Part shown: piece by piece, positions 7,708 to 16,742 of the stretch
Position numbering within the stretch: the first letter of the stretch is position 1
Layout of the letters: every line of letters begins with the position of its first letter
Origin: Shewanella psychromarinicola
GTDB lineage: Bacteria; Pseudomonadota; Gammaproteobacteria; Enterobacterales; Shewanellaceae
DNA: 64,000 nucleotides
Direction of reading: 5' to 3'
Assembly (NCBI RefSeq): GCF_003855155.1
Contig: NZ_CP034073.1
Coordinates: 3,720,001 to 3,784,000, forward strand
Notes under the pieces: model-generated
The model's database searches: none
What the model saw: only the letters and a program-made list of their open reading frames with translations
What the model was told of the DNA's origin: nothing
Translations under genes and position numbers: made by a program

Positions 7708-8282
7708 TCACATATAGTATTTAAAAAGTGACCTATATCTTTCAGAGAAAGAATATGGTCTGCATTGGCAGCCTCTATTGCTGCTTGTGGCATAGTCTTT
7801 ACTTCGGCGCTGTCTAAAGACTGAACAACCGTTAACCCACCCCGTTGTTTTATTTTTTTTAGCCCTGCCGCGCCATCTGAATTTGCGCCGCTAAGGATAA
7901 TGCCAATTAACTCGTTGCCAAAGTAATCAGCTGCACTCTCAAACAGCACATCAATGGAAGGGCGAGAGTAGTTAACCGGGGGATCGATTGAAAGTGCGGT
8001 ACAACCATCAAACCCAACAAGAAGATGATAATTAGACGGCGCAATATATAAGCTCCCGCGTTTAATCGGATCTTTATCTTCCGCTTCTTTGACAGCCAAA
8101 GCCGTTTTAGCTGCAAAGTGAGTGGCTAAGTGACTCTCAACATGCGGGCTGATATGTTGCGCTAATAATATCGGTATGCAGAAAGTTGATTTTAGTTCAG
8201 CAAGTATTGCGCCTACAGCCGCTAATCCGCCGGCTGACGCACCAATAACCACGGCTCTATAATGTATATTATTACAGCTCAT
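7701..8282 (-). CDS. Stand-alone CheB-type methylesterase domain
   Basis: The 193-residue protein is a CheB catalytic domain without the usual N-terminal receiver. The catalytic triad is visible: S16 in GASAGG, H43 in AQHIS and D136 in SGANSDGAAG. CheB removes methyl groups from glutamates of chemoreceptors. Here no methyl-accepting receptor is encoded nearby, and the partner CheR plus the giant kinase suggest that methylation acts on the kinase coiled coil or on another local protein; that is inference. It starts 3 bp after the cheR stop and overlaps the downstream GGDEF gene, all in one operon. Lacking a receiver, it must be controlled otherwise than classical CheB. Confidence 0.92.
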   Translation of the reverse strand: MSCNNIHYRAVVIGASAGGLAAVGAILAELKSTFCIPILLAQHISPHVESHLATHFAAKTALAVKEAEDKDPIKRGSLYIAPSNYHLLVGFDGCTALSIDPPVNYSRPSIDVLFESAADYFGNELIGIILSGANSDGAAGLKKIKQRGGLTVVQSLDSAEVKTMPQAAIEAANADHILSLKDIGHFLNTICEC

Positions 8283-8285
8283 GGC

Positions 8286-9116
8286 TTATCTCCCGCGTTT
8301 TTTTCGATAGATTTTTTCTGGTTCTGAAACCAATTCGAACTTATCAGCTATGTCTGCAAATCTAAGGCTCTCTTTTGAGCCTAAGCATAAAAATCCGCCA
8401 GGTATTAGGCTATCATAAAATAGATTAAAGACTCGGTTTTGTAACTCTCGGGTAAAATAGATAAGAACATTGCGGCAAAAAATAACGTGCATCTCACCAA
8501 AAGCACCATCGGTTGCCAGATTATGAGGAGTAAAAAGTACTTTATCTTTCAGTACATTTTTCATGATCACATGATCATAATCTGCCGTGTAATAATCCGA
8601 AAATGAGGCGCTACCATTAGCAGCCTGATAGTTAGCGCTATACTGGCGAATTAAATCCATTGGGTAGATCCCTTTTTTCGCCTTTTCTAAAATGGACTCA
8701 TTAAAATCGGTCGCATACACCTGCGCCCGCTCTTTCAAAGACTCCTCATGTAAAATAATTCCCATCGAATAGACTTCCTGTCCCGCAGAGCAACCAGCAT
8801 GCCAAATTTTTAAAAAGGGGTAAGTATGTAGATGTGGGATCACCAGTTCCCTTACTTTTTTATAGAACCAGGGATCACGAAACATTTCAGTGACATTGAT
8901 GGACAGATCCAATAAGAGTTGTTCAAAAAAATTAGCATCATGAATCACTTTATGCTGCATTTCTGCGTAATTTTTTATTCCTTCTATGCCGCAACGATAC
9001 TCCAACCTTCTCTTGGTGTGAGCAAGAGAATACTCTCTAAAGTCATAACCATATTTTATATAAATGGCTTCGAGCAGAAGCTGAATTTCCAGCTGTTCAT
9101 TTGTTATATCATTCAT
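8286..9116 (-). CDS. CheR-type protein-glutamate methyltransferase
   Basis: This 276-residue protein matches CheR in length and order. An N-terminal helical domain (about 1-75) is followed by a SAM-binding domain with the glycine-containing loop KIWHAGCSAGQEVYS near residues 103-117, YATDFNES near 134-141, and FCRNVLIYF near 212-220. CheR methylates glutamates with S-adenosylmethionine. It starts 1 bp after the kinase stop codon and is followed 3 bp later by the CheB gene. The kinase-CheR-CheB-REC-GGDEF order suggests a chemosensory-like pathway tied to c-di-GMP rather than flagellar taxis, since no cheA, cheW or receptor gene is present. Confidence 0.92.
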   Translation of the reverse strand: MNDITNEQLEIQLLLEAIYIKYGYDFREYSLAHTKRRLEYRCGIEGIKNYAEMQHKVIHDANFFEQLLLDLSINVTEMFRDPWFYKKVRELVIPHLHTYPFLKIWHAGCSAGQEVYSMGIILHEESLKERAQVYATDFNESILEKAKKGIYPMDLIRQYSANYQAANGSASFSDYYTADYDHVIMKNVLKDKVLFTPHNLATDGAFGEMHVIFCRNVLIYFTRELQNRVFNLFYDSLIPGGFLCLGSKESLRFADIADKFELVSEPEKIYRKKRGR

Positions 9117-9117
9117 A

Positions 9118-12100
9118 TTAGTATAACCAGACTCGTATCATTGACAGGAGCTTTTCGCTATCGATGGGTTTGGTAAGATAATCACTAGCCCCGGCTTCAA
9201 TACATTTACTTCTGTCACCTTTCATCGCTTTTGCAGTGAGTGCAATAATGGGTAGGTTGTTATGCTTTCTCTGCATGCGGATCTGTTGCATCGCTTCATA
9301 ACCATCCATTTTAGGCATCATTATATCCATGAGTACGATATCGACATCTGGATTTTCTGTTAATTTAACAAGACATTCCATACCGTCTCGTGCGATGGTG
9401 ATATCCATGCCTTTATCTTCTAGAATGCTGGAAAGAGCAAAAACATTTCTCATATCATCATCAACCAATAGCACTTTTTTACCACTTAGCACTGACTCTT
9501 TATTGTGCACGGCTTTTAAAATACGCCGCTGTTCAGCCGGCAAATTAGCCTCAATCCGATGTAGAAACAGGGCTGACTCATCTAATAACCGCTCTGGAGA
9601 TTTAACACCTTTAATGATAATGCTTTCGGCATAACGATTAAGCTCTTTTTCTTCGGCTGCAGTCAGATCTCTACCGGTGTAGACGATAATGGGGACTCGC
9701 GCAGCCGTTTCGCTGCGTCTTATCGCTTCGAGTAACTCAAAGCCGCTAATATCTTCTAACCCAAGATCTAGGATCATACAGTCGTAACGATTTCTTTCGA
9801 GTTCATCTAACGCCTGCTTCCCTGTTGAAACAGCAACAATATCTAGATCGTCTTCACCAATCAGCTGCTTAATGCTTGCTCGCTGAATGTCATCGTCTTC
9901 AACAATAAGTAGTCGTTTGACTGATTTAGAGATAATACCTTCAATGTTAGCGAAGGCTTTATCTAATTTTTTGATATCGACTGGCTTGGTTAAATAGCCA
10001 ATCGCGCCCATCCGCATCGCCTCAAGATTGTTATCACTGGCTGACATAAAATGCACCGGAATGTGGCGTAAACTTGGATTTTCTTTAAGGCGTTCCATCA
10101 CTGTCCACCCGTCGATACCCGGCAGACCAATATCCAAAATAATGGCACTCGGTTTATAATAATCGGCAAAGTGCAGGCCGGTTTCACCGGTTTCCGCGAC
10201 GATGCATTTAAAGCCTCTTTCACGGCCAAAGTCGCGCATAACGCCGGCAAAAGCTCGGTCATCTTCGATAATCAGCAGCGTTCTATCTTCAGGAGCAGGA
10301 TCAGAAATGATAGATTGTCTGTCATCCTCCACATAGCTTGCAATTTTGGGTATATCTGCGGCAACAGAAATAACTGCGGCCTCTGAATTAGAGGTTCGAG
10401 ATTCATGAATCTTGGGTGCTAGAAGTTTAGGCACATTTTCTGCAGAAGCGCCTTTCGCTTGGTACTCAAGGGGTAAAAACACGGTAAAAGTACAACCTTT
10501 ACCTTCTTCACTTTGCAGCTCAATTGAACCACCGAGTAAATGGGTAAGCTCTTTAGAGATAGACAAGCCAAGTCCGGTCCCACCATAATTGCGGCTAGTA
10601 CTTCCATCGGCCTGCTGAAAGGCCTGAAAGATAGCAAGATGCTGCTCTTTTTTTATGCCAATACCGTCATCTTTTACTGAGAAAGCCACTAAATTATGCA
10701 AAGGCATGTGCAACTTTTTAGCGATTTCTGCTGAAGGCCGAGCTATATCAAGCGTTACAGCACCTTCATGGGTAAACTTAAATGCATTGGTCAATAGATT
10801 ACGTAAAACTTGTTGCAGGCGCTGAGAATCAGTCCGTATAGTATCAGGAAGGTTGTCGGCTAAATTTATCTGAAAGTCTACGCCCTTATCTGCCGCCATA
10901 TCCTGATATAAACGGCTAATATCAGATTCAATAGCAGTAAAACTGACATCTTCAATATGCAGATCAACTTTGCCAGCTTCTACTTTAGAAAGATCTAAAA
11001 TCTCATTGATTAATGAAAGCAAATCTGCACCAGATGAGTTGATTGCATTGGCAGATTCAATTTGCTTATTAGTCAGATTATTATCTTTGTTATTGGCAAA
11101 TAACTGCGAGAGTATCAGAATACTATTCAATGGTGTTCTTAACTCATGGGACATGTTCGCTAAAAATTCGGATTTATATTTACTTGAAATTTCGAGCTCT
11201 TTTGCTTTTTCTTCAACTATTTGTTGCGCGGAATAAAGCTGATCATTTTTCCCCTGCATCTCAATTTGTTGGCTTTCAAGTGCTTTGGTGCGTTCCTCCA
11301 ATTCTTCATTGGTGACGCGCAGTTCTTCTTGCTGCGCTTGCAGCTCAGTTTCAGATTCTTTGAGTACTTTGGTTTGCTCTTCGAGCTCTTCGTTAGTAAC
11401 GCGCAACTCTTCCTGTTGGGTCTGCAGAGCTTGCTCAGAAAGTATTAACGCTTCTGTTTGTTGTTTCAGTTTATGGTTAGATTTACTTAAACTTTCCTGA
11501 TGATGTTGCGCCTGCTCAAGCAGTGAGCTGATCTCAAGACGGGCATTGGCAGCATTAAACAAAATGGCAGCACTGCCAATCACTTCTCTGACGAATGTCT
11601 TCTGCAGTGCGCTAAAGGGTGTAATAGAGCCAAGTAATACAACACCCAGTAAATGTTCATCTACCGCCAGAGGTATTGCCATAAAATGACTGGGCGTCAC
11701 CTCACCCACCCCATAATTTAATACTGGCGCATTTTGAACTACACCGGAAAATATAAGGATCTCTTTCTCAAGTGCAGCTTGCCCTACCATGCCCTCACCC
11801 AGCCGGATCTGGTTAAAATTACCTTGCCTGTCCGTAAACGAATAACTGGTTTTAAGTACTAAAATATCTTGGTCTAACAGATATAAAGCGCCAAGTTGCG
11901 CGTTCATATGTTTGCTGAAAAAAGAGATAAACAAATTTGAAAGATCGCTGAGTTGCAGATCACCGCGCAGTTGATTATCGAGGCTCTCTTTACCTGAATT
12001 AATCCAATCCAGCTCACGCAGCTTTTCGGCCATATTATTGAGTGCCAAGCCTAAATCACCGATCTCATCCCCCCGGTCTAACACTAAAGATGTGTTCAAT

Positions 12101-13170
12101 GTTCCTTTTGCAATATCCTGCGCAAATTTCATGCTGTGGATAAGCGGATCAGTGACAGAACGGGAAAAATTAACAGCGATAAAGCTGATAATAAAAAAGA
12201 CAATCGCTGCTGCAGCGAATATTGCCTGATAAAGAAAAAAGATCGGCTCGGTGACTTCATCTTCATTGATTTTAGAGATCAGATGCCAATTGTATCCGGG
12301 GACGTTGAGCTGGGTATAAATCACAAGCACCGAGCGACCAGCACTGTCTATATAGGTATTTTGCCCGCCTATTTCTCTGGCGTTTTTTGCATCCGTCCAG
12401 TAGCCTAAATCTTTGTCGAAACTAAAGCCTACGACATACCTGCCATTCCCCATAGTGGCAAGATCACTGCGGAACTCAATTTTAGTAGAGTGCGGATTCT
12501 CGCCAATAAGATACGATTCGCCAGTTTTCCCCAGACCGACACGTGAATCAACAATATTAGAAATCAGACTGGGTAATATTTTTACCGCGACAACGGCGAT
12601 GATATTGCCCCGGCTATCGCGTACAGGACTAGAAAAATAGGCCGTTTTTTGTTGGCCAAGCGTATTACTTGAATCGAAATCAGAAAATGCAGTTTCACCG
12701 CTAGTAATCGCCTTGTTCCAAGCTTGCGTTAGCGCAGGGTCATTGCCCTTATTAGTGGCAAGTAATGAACCTAATCGCGGTTTCTCTTTTATAGAGAATA
12801 GAATGGTTGCCTCTTTAGGATCTAAAATTAAAAAGTCATCATAATCATAATTGCTGATAAAAGTTTCAAAAAAAGAGCTGTCATCATCTTTAGTGGTTAC
12901 TTGACGTTCATCCATGTTCTGAATGAACTCTTTCAGCCTTATTGTCCTGGCAAGCGTATCTAAACTAATTAAACGCTCTTTAAAGAAGGTGTCGATAGAG
13001 GTGGAACGCAGCGATTGTATTGCATTTAATTCTTGAAAAGATTTTTCAATTAAGGCGTCTGACGCTAACCGCGCACTGAAAATGGCTGTGGCAATCATTG
13101 GGACCACAGCAAAGATCACCAGCATGCTCATTATCTTAGGGCGAATGCGAATATCTACTAAGCGAATCAT
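9118..13170 (-). CDS. Giant hybrid sensor kinase (Cache-HAMP-GAF-HisKA-HATPase-REC-REC-REC)
   Basis: At 1350 residues this is the largest protein of the window. Two membrane helices (about 12-32 and 313-335) bracket a periplasmic Cache-like sensor. HAMP follows (about 336-390), then a GAF domain (about 410-545) and a long coiled coil (about 550-665) containing an internal repeat of QAQQEELRVTNEELEE type. The HisKA phospho-acceptor is H675 (MSHELRTPLNS), then an HATPase with GIGIKKEQ and GTGLGLSISKEL. Three receiver domains follow with phospho-sites D1013, D1135 and D1282. There is no HPt domain, so phosphotransfer may go directly to its own receivers and the downstream REC-GGDEF protein. It heads the operon with CheR, CheB and GGDEF genes. 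Confidence 0.92.
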   Translation of the reverse strand: MIRLVDIRIRPKIMSMLVIFAVVPMIATAIFSARLASDALIEKSFQELNAIQSLRSTSIDTFFKERLISLDTLARTIRLKEFIQNMDERQVTTKDDDSSFFETFISNYDYDDFLILDPKEATILFSIKEKPRLGSLLATNKGNDPALTQAWNKAITSGETAFSDFDSSNTLGQQKTAYFSSPVRDSRGNIIAVVAVKILPSLISNIVDSRVGLGKTGESYLIGENPHSTKIEFRSDLATMGNGRYVVGFSFDKDLGYWTDAKNAREIGGQNTYIDSAGRSVLVIYTQLNVPGYNWHLISKINEDEVTEPIFFLYQAIFAAAAIVFFIISFIAVNFSRSVTDPLIHSMKFAQDIAKGTLNTSLVLDRGDEIGDLGLALNNMAEKLRELDWINSGKESLDNQLRGDLQLSDLSNLFISFFSKHMNAQLGALYLLDQDILVLKTSYSFTDRQGNFNQIRLGEGMVGQAALEKEILIFSGVVQNAPVLNYGVGEVTPSHFMAIPLAVDEHLLGVVLLGSITPFSALQKTFVREVIGSAAILFNAANARLEISSLLEQAQHHQESLSKSNHKLKQQTEALILSEQALQTQQEELRVTNEELEEQTKVLKESETELQAQQEELRVTNEELEERTKALESQQIEMQGKNDQLYSAQQIVEEKAKELEISSKYKSEFLANMSHELRTPLNSILILSQLFANNKDNNLTNKQIESANAINSSGADLLSLINEILDLSKVEAGKVDLHIEDVSFTAIESDISRLYQDMAADKGVDFQINLADNLPDTIRTDSQRLQQVLRNLLTNAFKFTHEGAVTLDIARPSAEIAKKLHMPLHNLVAFSVKDDGIGIKKEQHLAIFQAFQQADGSTSRNYGGTGLGLSISKELTHLLGGSIELQSEEGKGCTFTVFLPLEYQAKGASAENVPKLLAPKIHESRTSNSEAAVISVAADIPKIASYVEDDRQSIISDPAPEDRTLLIIEDDRAFAGVMRDFGRERGFKCIVAETGETGLHFADYYKPSAIILDIGLPGIDGWTVMERLKENPSLRHIPVHFMSASDNNLEAMRMGAIGYLTKPVDIKKLDKAFANIEGIISKSVKRLLIVEDDDIQRASIKQLIGEDDLDIVAVSTGKQALDELERNRYDCMILDLGLEDISGFELLEAIRRSETAARVPIIVYTGRDLTAAEEKELNRYAESIIIKGVKSPERLLDESALFLHRIEANLPAEQRRILKAVHNKESVLSGKKVLLVDDDMRNVFALSSILEDKGMDITIARDGMECLVKLTENPDVDIVLMDIMMPKMDGYEAMQQIRMQRKHNNLPIIALTAKAMKGDRSKCIEAGASDYLTKPIDSEKLLSMIRVWLY

Positions 13171-13364
13171 TAACTTTCCAAAATATAATCGTATTTCTTA
13201 ATATGGCGACATATTCAATCATTTTGCCTTTTGAATCAAAAAACAAATTATACAGTGTGACCTTGATTATAAAATTCGATATTCAAACCATTTAATCGGA
13301 ATTAGATGTTATTGGAGTCCAAAAAACTATCGCAATTAATTGGAAATCAGCACTGTTGCGGCGA

Positions 13365-13780
13365 CTCATCCTGTTATCGCTACTTTACAAGCTCGATCTG
13401 GCCAAGGGTATTTAACACGACGCGGTGAGCCGCAAGATAGCAGATTAACTACGTCCTTAAATACTGGCGTGATCTCAGGTTTTAGGGGTGACTTCTATTT
13501 TGGCACTAATAGGCCTATTTATTTACCAGTTTGCGTTTAGGGATTATGTCTTATTATGATCCAGTCTTATCGTTTCAAATCAATTAATGATCCACCCTTA
13601 TGGTTTCGGGTTTTATCATTCGGTTTTACAACTTTTTCCTAATTTGTTGATTTCTGACACTGGCGGAACCAGCGTTAATGTTGCAATAACAGGTGAATGA
13701 TATGCCATTTAGGCCGTTTGGATGTTAAGCACGCACAATATTTTTATTTATTAAATTCTCTTAAAATCAACTCCCCTTCT
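13365..13780 (+). repeat. Dispersed repeat, copy 2 (main part)
   Basis: This segment matches 4141-4555 at roughly 90 percent by eye, in the same orientation. Here the similarity breaks at CTCCCCTTCT; the last 20 or so bases of the repeat (CCTCCCTTTGGCGTCAGTAAT) reappear at 14089-14109, so about 308 bp has been inserted in this copy or deleted from the other. It lies between the kinase operon and the FNT-CBS gene. Confidence 0.75.
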
Positions 13781-13788
13781 GCGGCCTG

Positions 13789-13815
13789 AAAAATTGATAC
13801 CTAGTATCAATTTTT
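13789..13815. terminator. AT-rich hairpin with T-run
   Basis: AAAAATTGATAC (13789-13800) pairs perfectly with GTATCAATTTTT (13804-13815) around CTA, and more T residues follow. It can act in both directions as an intrinsic terminator. It lies within the segment that interrupts repeat copy 2. Confidence 0.55.
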
Positions 13816-14088
13816 TGTTTTCACTGTATGGCTAGGTTTGAGGGCGCGTGTGGTCTCATATCTATCATTACTGTGAAGTCAGCGTATGTATTTTCATTCA
13901 TGAGCATTTGTCGAATTGGCCTAGCCCAAAAAGCCAAAACAGTGTCAATTGCGCTATCAATTTAATTGATACATTACCTAAAAAAGTCTCAATATTTGTT
14001 TGCATTTTATTCTGTATTCTGAACTGGCACTAACAACTCAACAAACACATTCAAGGAGTTATCAATGTATATAGCATATGTGAACCCC

Positions 14089-14109
14089 CCTCCCTTTGGC
14101 GTCAGTAAT
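14089..14109 (+). repeat. Terminal fragment of dispersed repeat copy 2
   Basis: CCTCCCTTTGGCGTCAGTAAT matches the end of copy 1 (CCTTCACTTTGGCGTCAGTAAT at about 4549-4570). It ends just upstream of the start of the FNT-CBS gene, so the repeat supplies part of that gene's leader. Confidence 0.55.
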
Positions 14110-14126
14110 ACGTTGTGGAAGGCGTT

Positions 14127-15716
14127 ATGAGAGGGGCTGACGCCCAAGGGGCGAACCCACAACTATTAACTGCAAGGCAGATAAGTCATCTCGCCGTGGT
14201 TGATAAATCAGCTGTTATGAGTCCTTTTGAAAAAGCGGCTGAATATGGACAAGCTAAAGTCACTAAGCACTTTGGACAGTCATTTGCTCTCTCTGTATTT
14301 GCAGGTGCATTCATTGCGCTGGCATTTGTCTTTTATCTTACGGTTACGACGGGTTCAGCACAGAGCTCTTGGGGCTTAGTCAGATTTAGTGGTGGTATCG
14401 CTTTTAGCCTAGGACTCATTTTCGTTGTTGTCCTTGGTGGCGAACTATTTACCAGTACCGTATTAAGCGCCATTGCCTGGGCACAAAAACGGGTTACGAC
14501 CAAGCAGTTGCTTGGTTGCTGGATGCGCGTGTATTTTGGCAATCTCTGTGGCGCAATGCTGATACTGGGATTGGTAATGATGTCGAAAATGTATGCCATG
14601 GATGGTAATGAATGGGGGCTCAATGCACTACATGTTGCACAACACAAGATCCACCATGATTGGAGTCAGGCTTTTGCCCTTGGAACCTTATGTAACTTGC
14701 TCGTGTGCCTAGGTGTCTGGATGACCTTTAGTTGCAAAGACGCTTTAGCTAAATCGTTACTGCTTATATTGCCGGTGGCGATGTTCGTGTCCAGCGGCTT
14801 TGAGCATAGTATTGCCAACTTATTTATGGTGCCGCTCGGAATTGCCATTCAAAACTTTGCGGGGAATGAATACTTCATTGCTTTGGGAGTCATGCCACAA
14901 GTTTTTGCGGACCTTACTATTAGTAATTTTGTACTTCATAACCTTATTCCGGTGACGCTGGGCAACATTCTAGGGGGCGCGGTATTTGTAGGCCTAGGTT
15001 ATTTTTGGATAGATAACACCAATGCAAAAGTAACTGACGAGGTGCCATCGCTACACATTAATCCTATTACACAAGGTCACGCACAAAACGAGTCAATATC
15101 AGAACAGTTTCAACACTCAAGTAATGCTTCACAAACTCAATATCAACCAAGTCAAGAGGACTTAGCCATGAAAAATAAAATCCAAAAACTTATCGTTAGT
15201 GAATTAATGGACAACTCACCGACCACCCTTTCAGTTGATACTACTATTTATCAGGCGCTTACGCTGTTAGCGAAAGACAACCTTCGCAGTGCGCCAGTGG
15301 TCGACAATGATAATCTGCTATTAGGATTTGTGTCGGAACAAGATCTAATTCGCTCACTTTGGTCTGAGGAGTTTGCTTCCGATTTGCCGATTTCAGTGAA
15401 AGATATCATGCAAACCAAGATGCTCACCGTGGCACCTACAGATAAAATTGCTCAACTGCTTGAGTTTATGGTGGTTGATAAGAAAAAACTATTTCCTGTG
15501 ACGGATTCGGGCATGTATATCAGCGGTGGCTACCAGAGCTATGAAGAGCGCTTGCGTGATGCATCTGCGACGGTACCAAGTAATTACCCAGTGGTTGAGC
15601 ATGGTCGTTTATGTGGGGTTATCCGTCGCGAAGCGCTGATGCAGATGTTCTCGAAGCTTTATAGCCCAAAGCACGATGGTATTTCACATCCTGTTGAGCA
15701 ACAATCAGTAGCATAG
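14127..15716 (+). CDS. Formate/nitrite transporter (FNT) channel fused to a CBS-domain pair
   Basis: About residues 30-285 are a FocA/NirC-type channel with six membrane helices and typical segments AFVFYLTVTTG, the LGGELFTS region and FVLHNLIPVTLGNILGG. A Gln/Ser-rich linker (about 290-345) joins two CBS motifs (about 355-415 and 420-515), modules that usually sense adenine nucleotides. The channel passes formate, nitrite or similar anions across the inner membrane, and the CBS pair might gate it. The ATG at 14127 (GGAAGG just upstream) is preferred; GTG 14115 and ATG 14217 are alternatives, the last aligning best with usual FNT starts. An internal ATG at 15168 has a good ribosome site. A strong terminator follows at 15832-15861. 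Confidence 0.88.
   Translation: MRGADAQGANPQLLTARQISHLAVVDKSAVMSPFEKAAEYGQAKVTKHFGQSFALSVFAGAFIALAFVFYLTVTTGSAQSSWGLVRFSGGIAFSLGLIFVVVLGGELFTSTVLSAIAWAQKRVTTKQLLGCWMRVYFGNLCGAMLILGLVMMSKMYAMDGNEWGLNALHVAQHKIHHDWSQAFALGTLCNLLVCLGVWMTFSCKDALAKSLLLILPVAMFVSSGFEHSIANLFMVPLGIAIQNFAGNEYFIALGVMPQVFADLTISNFVLHNLIPVTLGNILGGAVFVGLGYFWIDNTNAKVTDEVPSLHINPITQGHAQNESISEQFQHSSNASQTQYQPSQEDLAMKNKIQKLIVSELMDNSPTTLSVDTTIYQALTLLAKDNLRSAPVVDNDNLLLGFVSEQDLIRSLWSEEFASDLPISVKDIMQTKMLTVAPTDKIAQLLEFMVVDKKKLFPVTDSGMYISGGYQSYEERLRDASATVPSNYPVVEHGRLCGVIRREALMQMFSKLYSPKHDGISHPVEQQSVA
15156..15170 (+). promoter_or_regulatory. Internal ribosome site and start for a separate CBS-domain polypeptide
   Basis: Within the FNT-CBS gene the sequence AGAGGACTTAGCCATG places an AGAGGA Shine-Dalgarno about 7 nt before an in-frame ATG at 15168-15170, exactly at the linker-CBS boundary. 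Initiation here would release a 182-residue soluble CBS protein (15168-15716). This resembles an ancestral two-gene arrangement now fused, or dual expression from one frame. Confidence 0.45.
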
Positions 15717-15831
15717 TATGGTAACAAGATCGAGCTAACACTTTGCCTAGGCAGCTTTAGTTTTGGATAATAAAGGATTCTAAAACAGTTATTTACTTAT
15801 CTTGCCCCGAGTTGAGGTTAGGTATACCAAT

Positions 15832-15861
15832 AAAAGGCTAGCGTTATCGCTAGCCTTTTTA
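15832..15861. terminator. Rho-independent terminator after FNT-CBS gene
   Basis: AAAAGGCTAGCG and CGCTAGCCTTTTT form a perfect stem around TTAT with T-runs on both strands, about 115 bp after the stop of the FNT-CBS gene. It is usable in both directions and could also stop the leftward bufferin operon transcript ending at 16113. Confidence 0.85.
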
Positions 15862-16112
15862 TATGCAAAATAGATTAGCGGGTCTTGATGTCAACGAGCA
15901 GTAAAGTCTGAGACTGGATTGGCAACGTTGGTGATGCATTTAGTGTAATATTCTACATCGCGGTATATAACTGGAATTGAATTGAATGTTCACCTTCAAT
16001 GATTTGCCGGGTACTCAATACGACACAGTATTTAGGCTGATCGAAAAGTCACTCAACGGCCTTCTTTTAACAACTTCACATTCCTCAAACCAATTTTGGA
16101 AACTAACCTTGT

Positions 16113-16742
16113 TTATAGTGGCTGCACTAAGGCCATCAACAATCCATTCTCAGTCCATAGTGTTACGTGAAAACCTTTAACGTTATATGTTGTTGGTTTT
16201 TCGCCACTTTCTTTAGCCGGAATATCACCAAATTTTTCGGCGTCAAAGCCGACTTGGTAGAGTGTTAACATGTTACCTTGTTTATCTTGATAGCGAAGTT
16301 GCGCTGCAATCTCGCTTTTTATAGAGCAATATCGTCCTCCCAACATTGTCATGCCGCTCAGCTCGGTCGCTGCTGATTGAACCGGATTAAAGTCGAGTTC
16401 AGTAAAATAAGAACTCACTATTGCAAAACTATCGCTTTTTACTTCTAGCGGTCGTAAACGAACATGATTTGCCACAACTTCTTGCGCTAATTGCACACCA
16501 TAAGTCGAATTTTCAATCTGCATATAAAAAGTGACCGCTATTCCCAATAAAAACGTCGCGGCTATTGCTAGCCAACGGCTCTGCTTCTTACTATGTTTAA
16601 TCGTAAATAATTGACTATCTATATTTCTCTCACTGTTATTTTCTGATGTGGATAATATCGCGTTCAATGAGCCAAGCTGCGCCGCACTTAAATTTTGCTG
16701 GTTGTAGTGATCTTTTGTTGCTTGCTTCAAGGATTTTTTCAT
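16113..16742 (-). CDS. Putative anti-sigma factor, single-pass membrane protein
   Basis: This 209-residue protein has a polar cytoplasmic N-terminus (1-52), one membrane helix at about 56-74 (RWLAIAATFLLGIAVTFYM) and a periplasmic C-terminal domain of about 130 residues with one Cys. It overlaps the upstream ECF sigma gene by 4 bp (ATGA), the classic arrangement for a cognate anti-sigma factor. I see no strong family motif, so the call rests on topology and gene order. It would tether the sigma factor until a periplasmic signal, most likely copper stress given the operon, releases it. Confidence 0.7.
   Translation of the reverse strand: MKKSLKQATKDHYNQQNLSAAQLGSLNAILSTSENNSERNIDSQLFTIKHSKKQSRWLAIAATFLLGIAVTFYMQIENSTYGVQLAQEVVANHVRLRPLEVKSDSFAIVSSYFTELDFNPVQSAATELSGMTMLGGRYCSIKSEIAAQLRYQDKQGNMLTLYQVGFDAEKFGDIPAKESGEKPTTYNVKGFHVTLWTENGLLMALVQPL

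Noticed and set aside
13340..13540. 66-codon plus-strand ORF in repeat copy 2
   Set aside because: Same repeat-derived frame as at 4104-4301; start falls in unrelated flanking sequence.
13848..14033. 61-codon plus-strand ORF before the FNT-CBS gene
   Set aside because: No ribosome site, no domain, composition like the non-coding segment that interrupts the repeat.
15986..16180. 64-codon plus-strand ORF
   Set aside because: Partly antisense to the anti-sigma gene, no domain or ribosome site.
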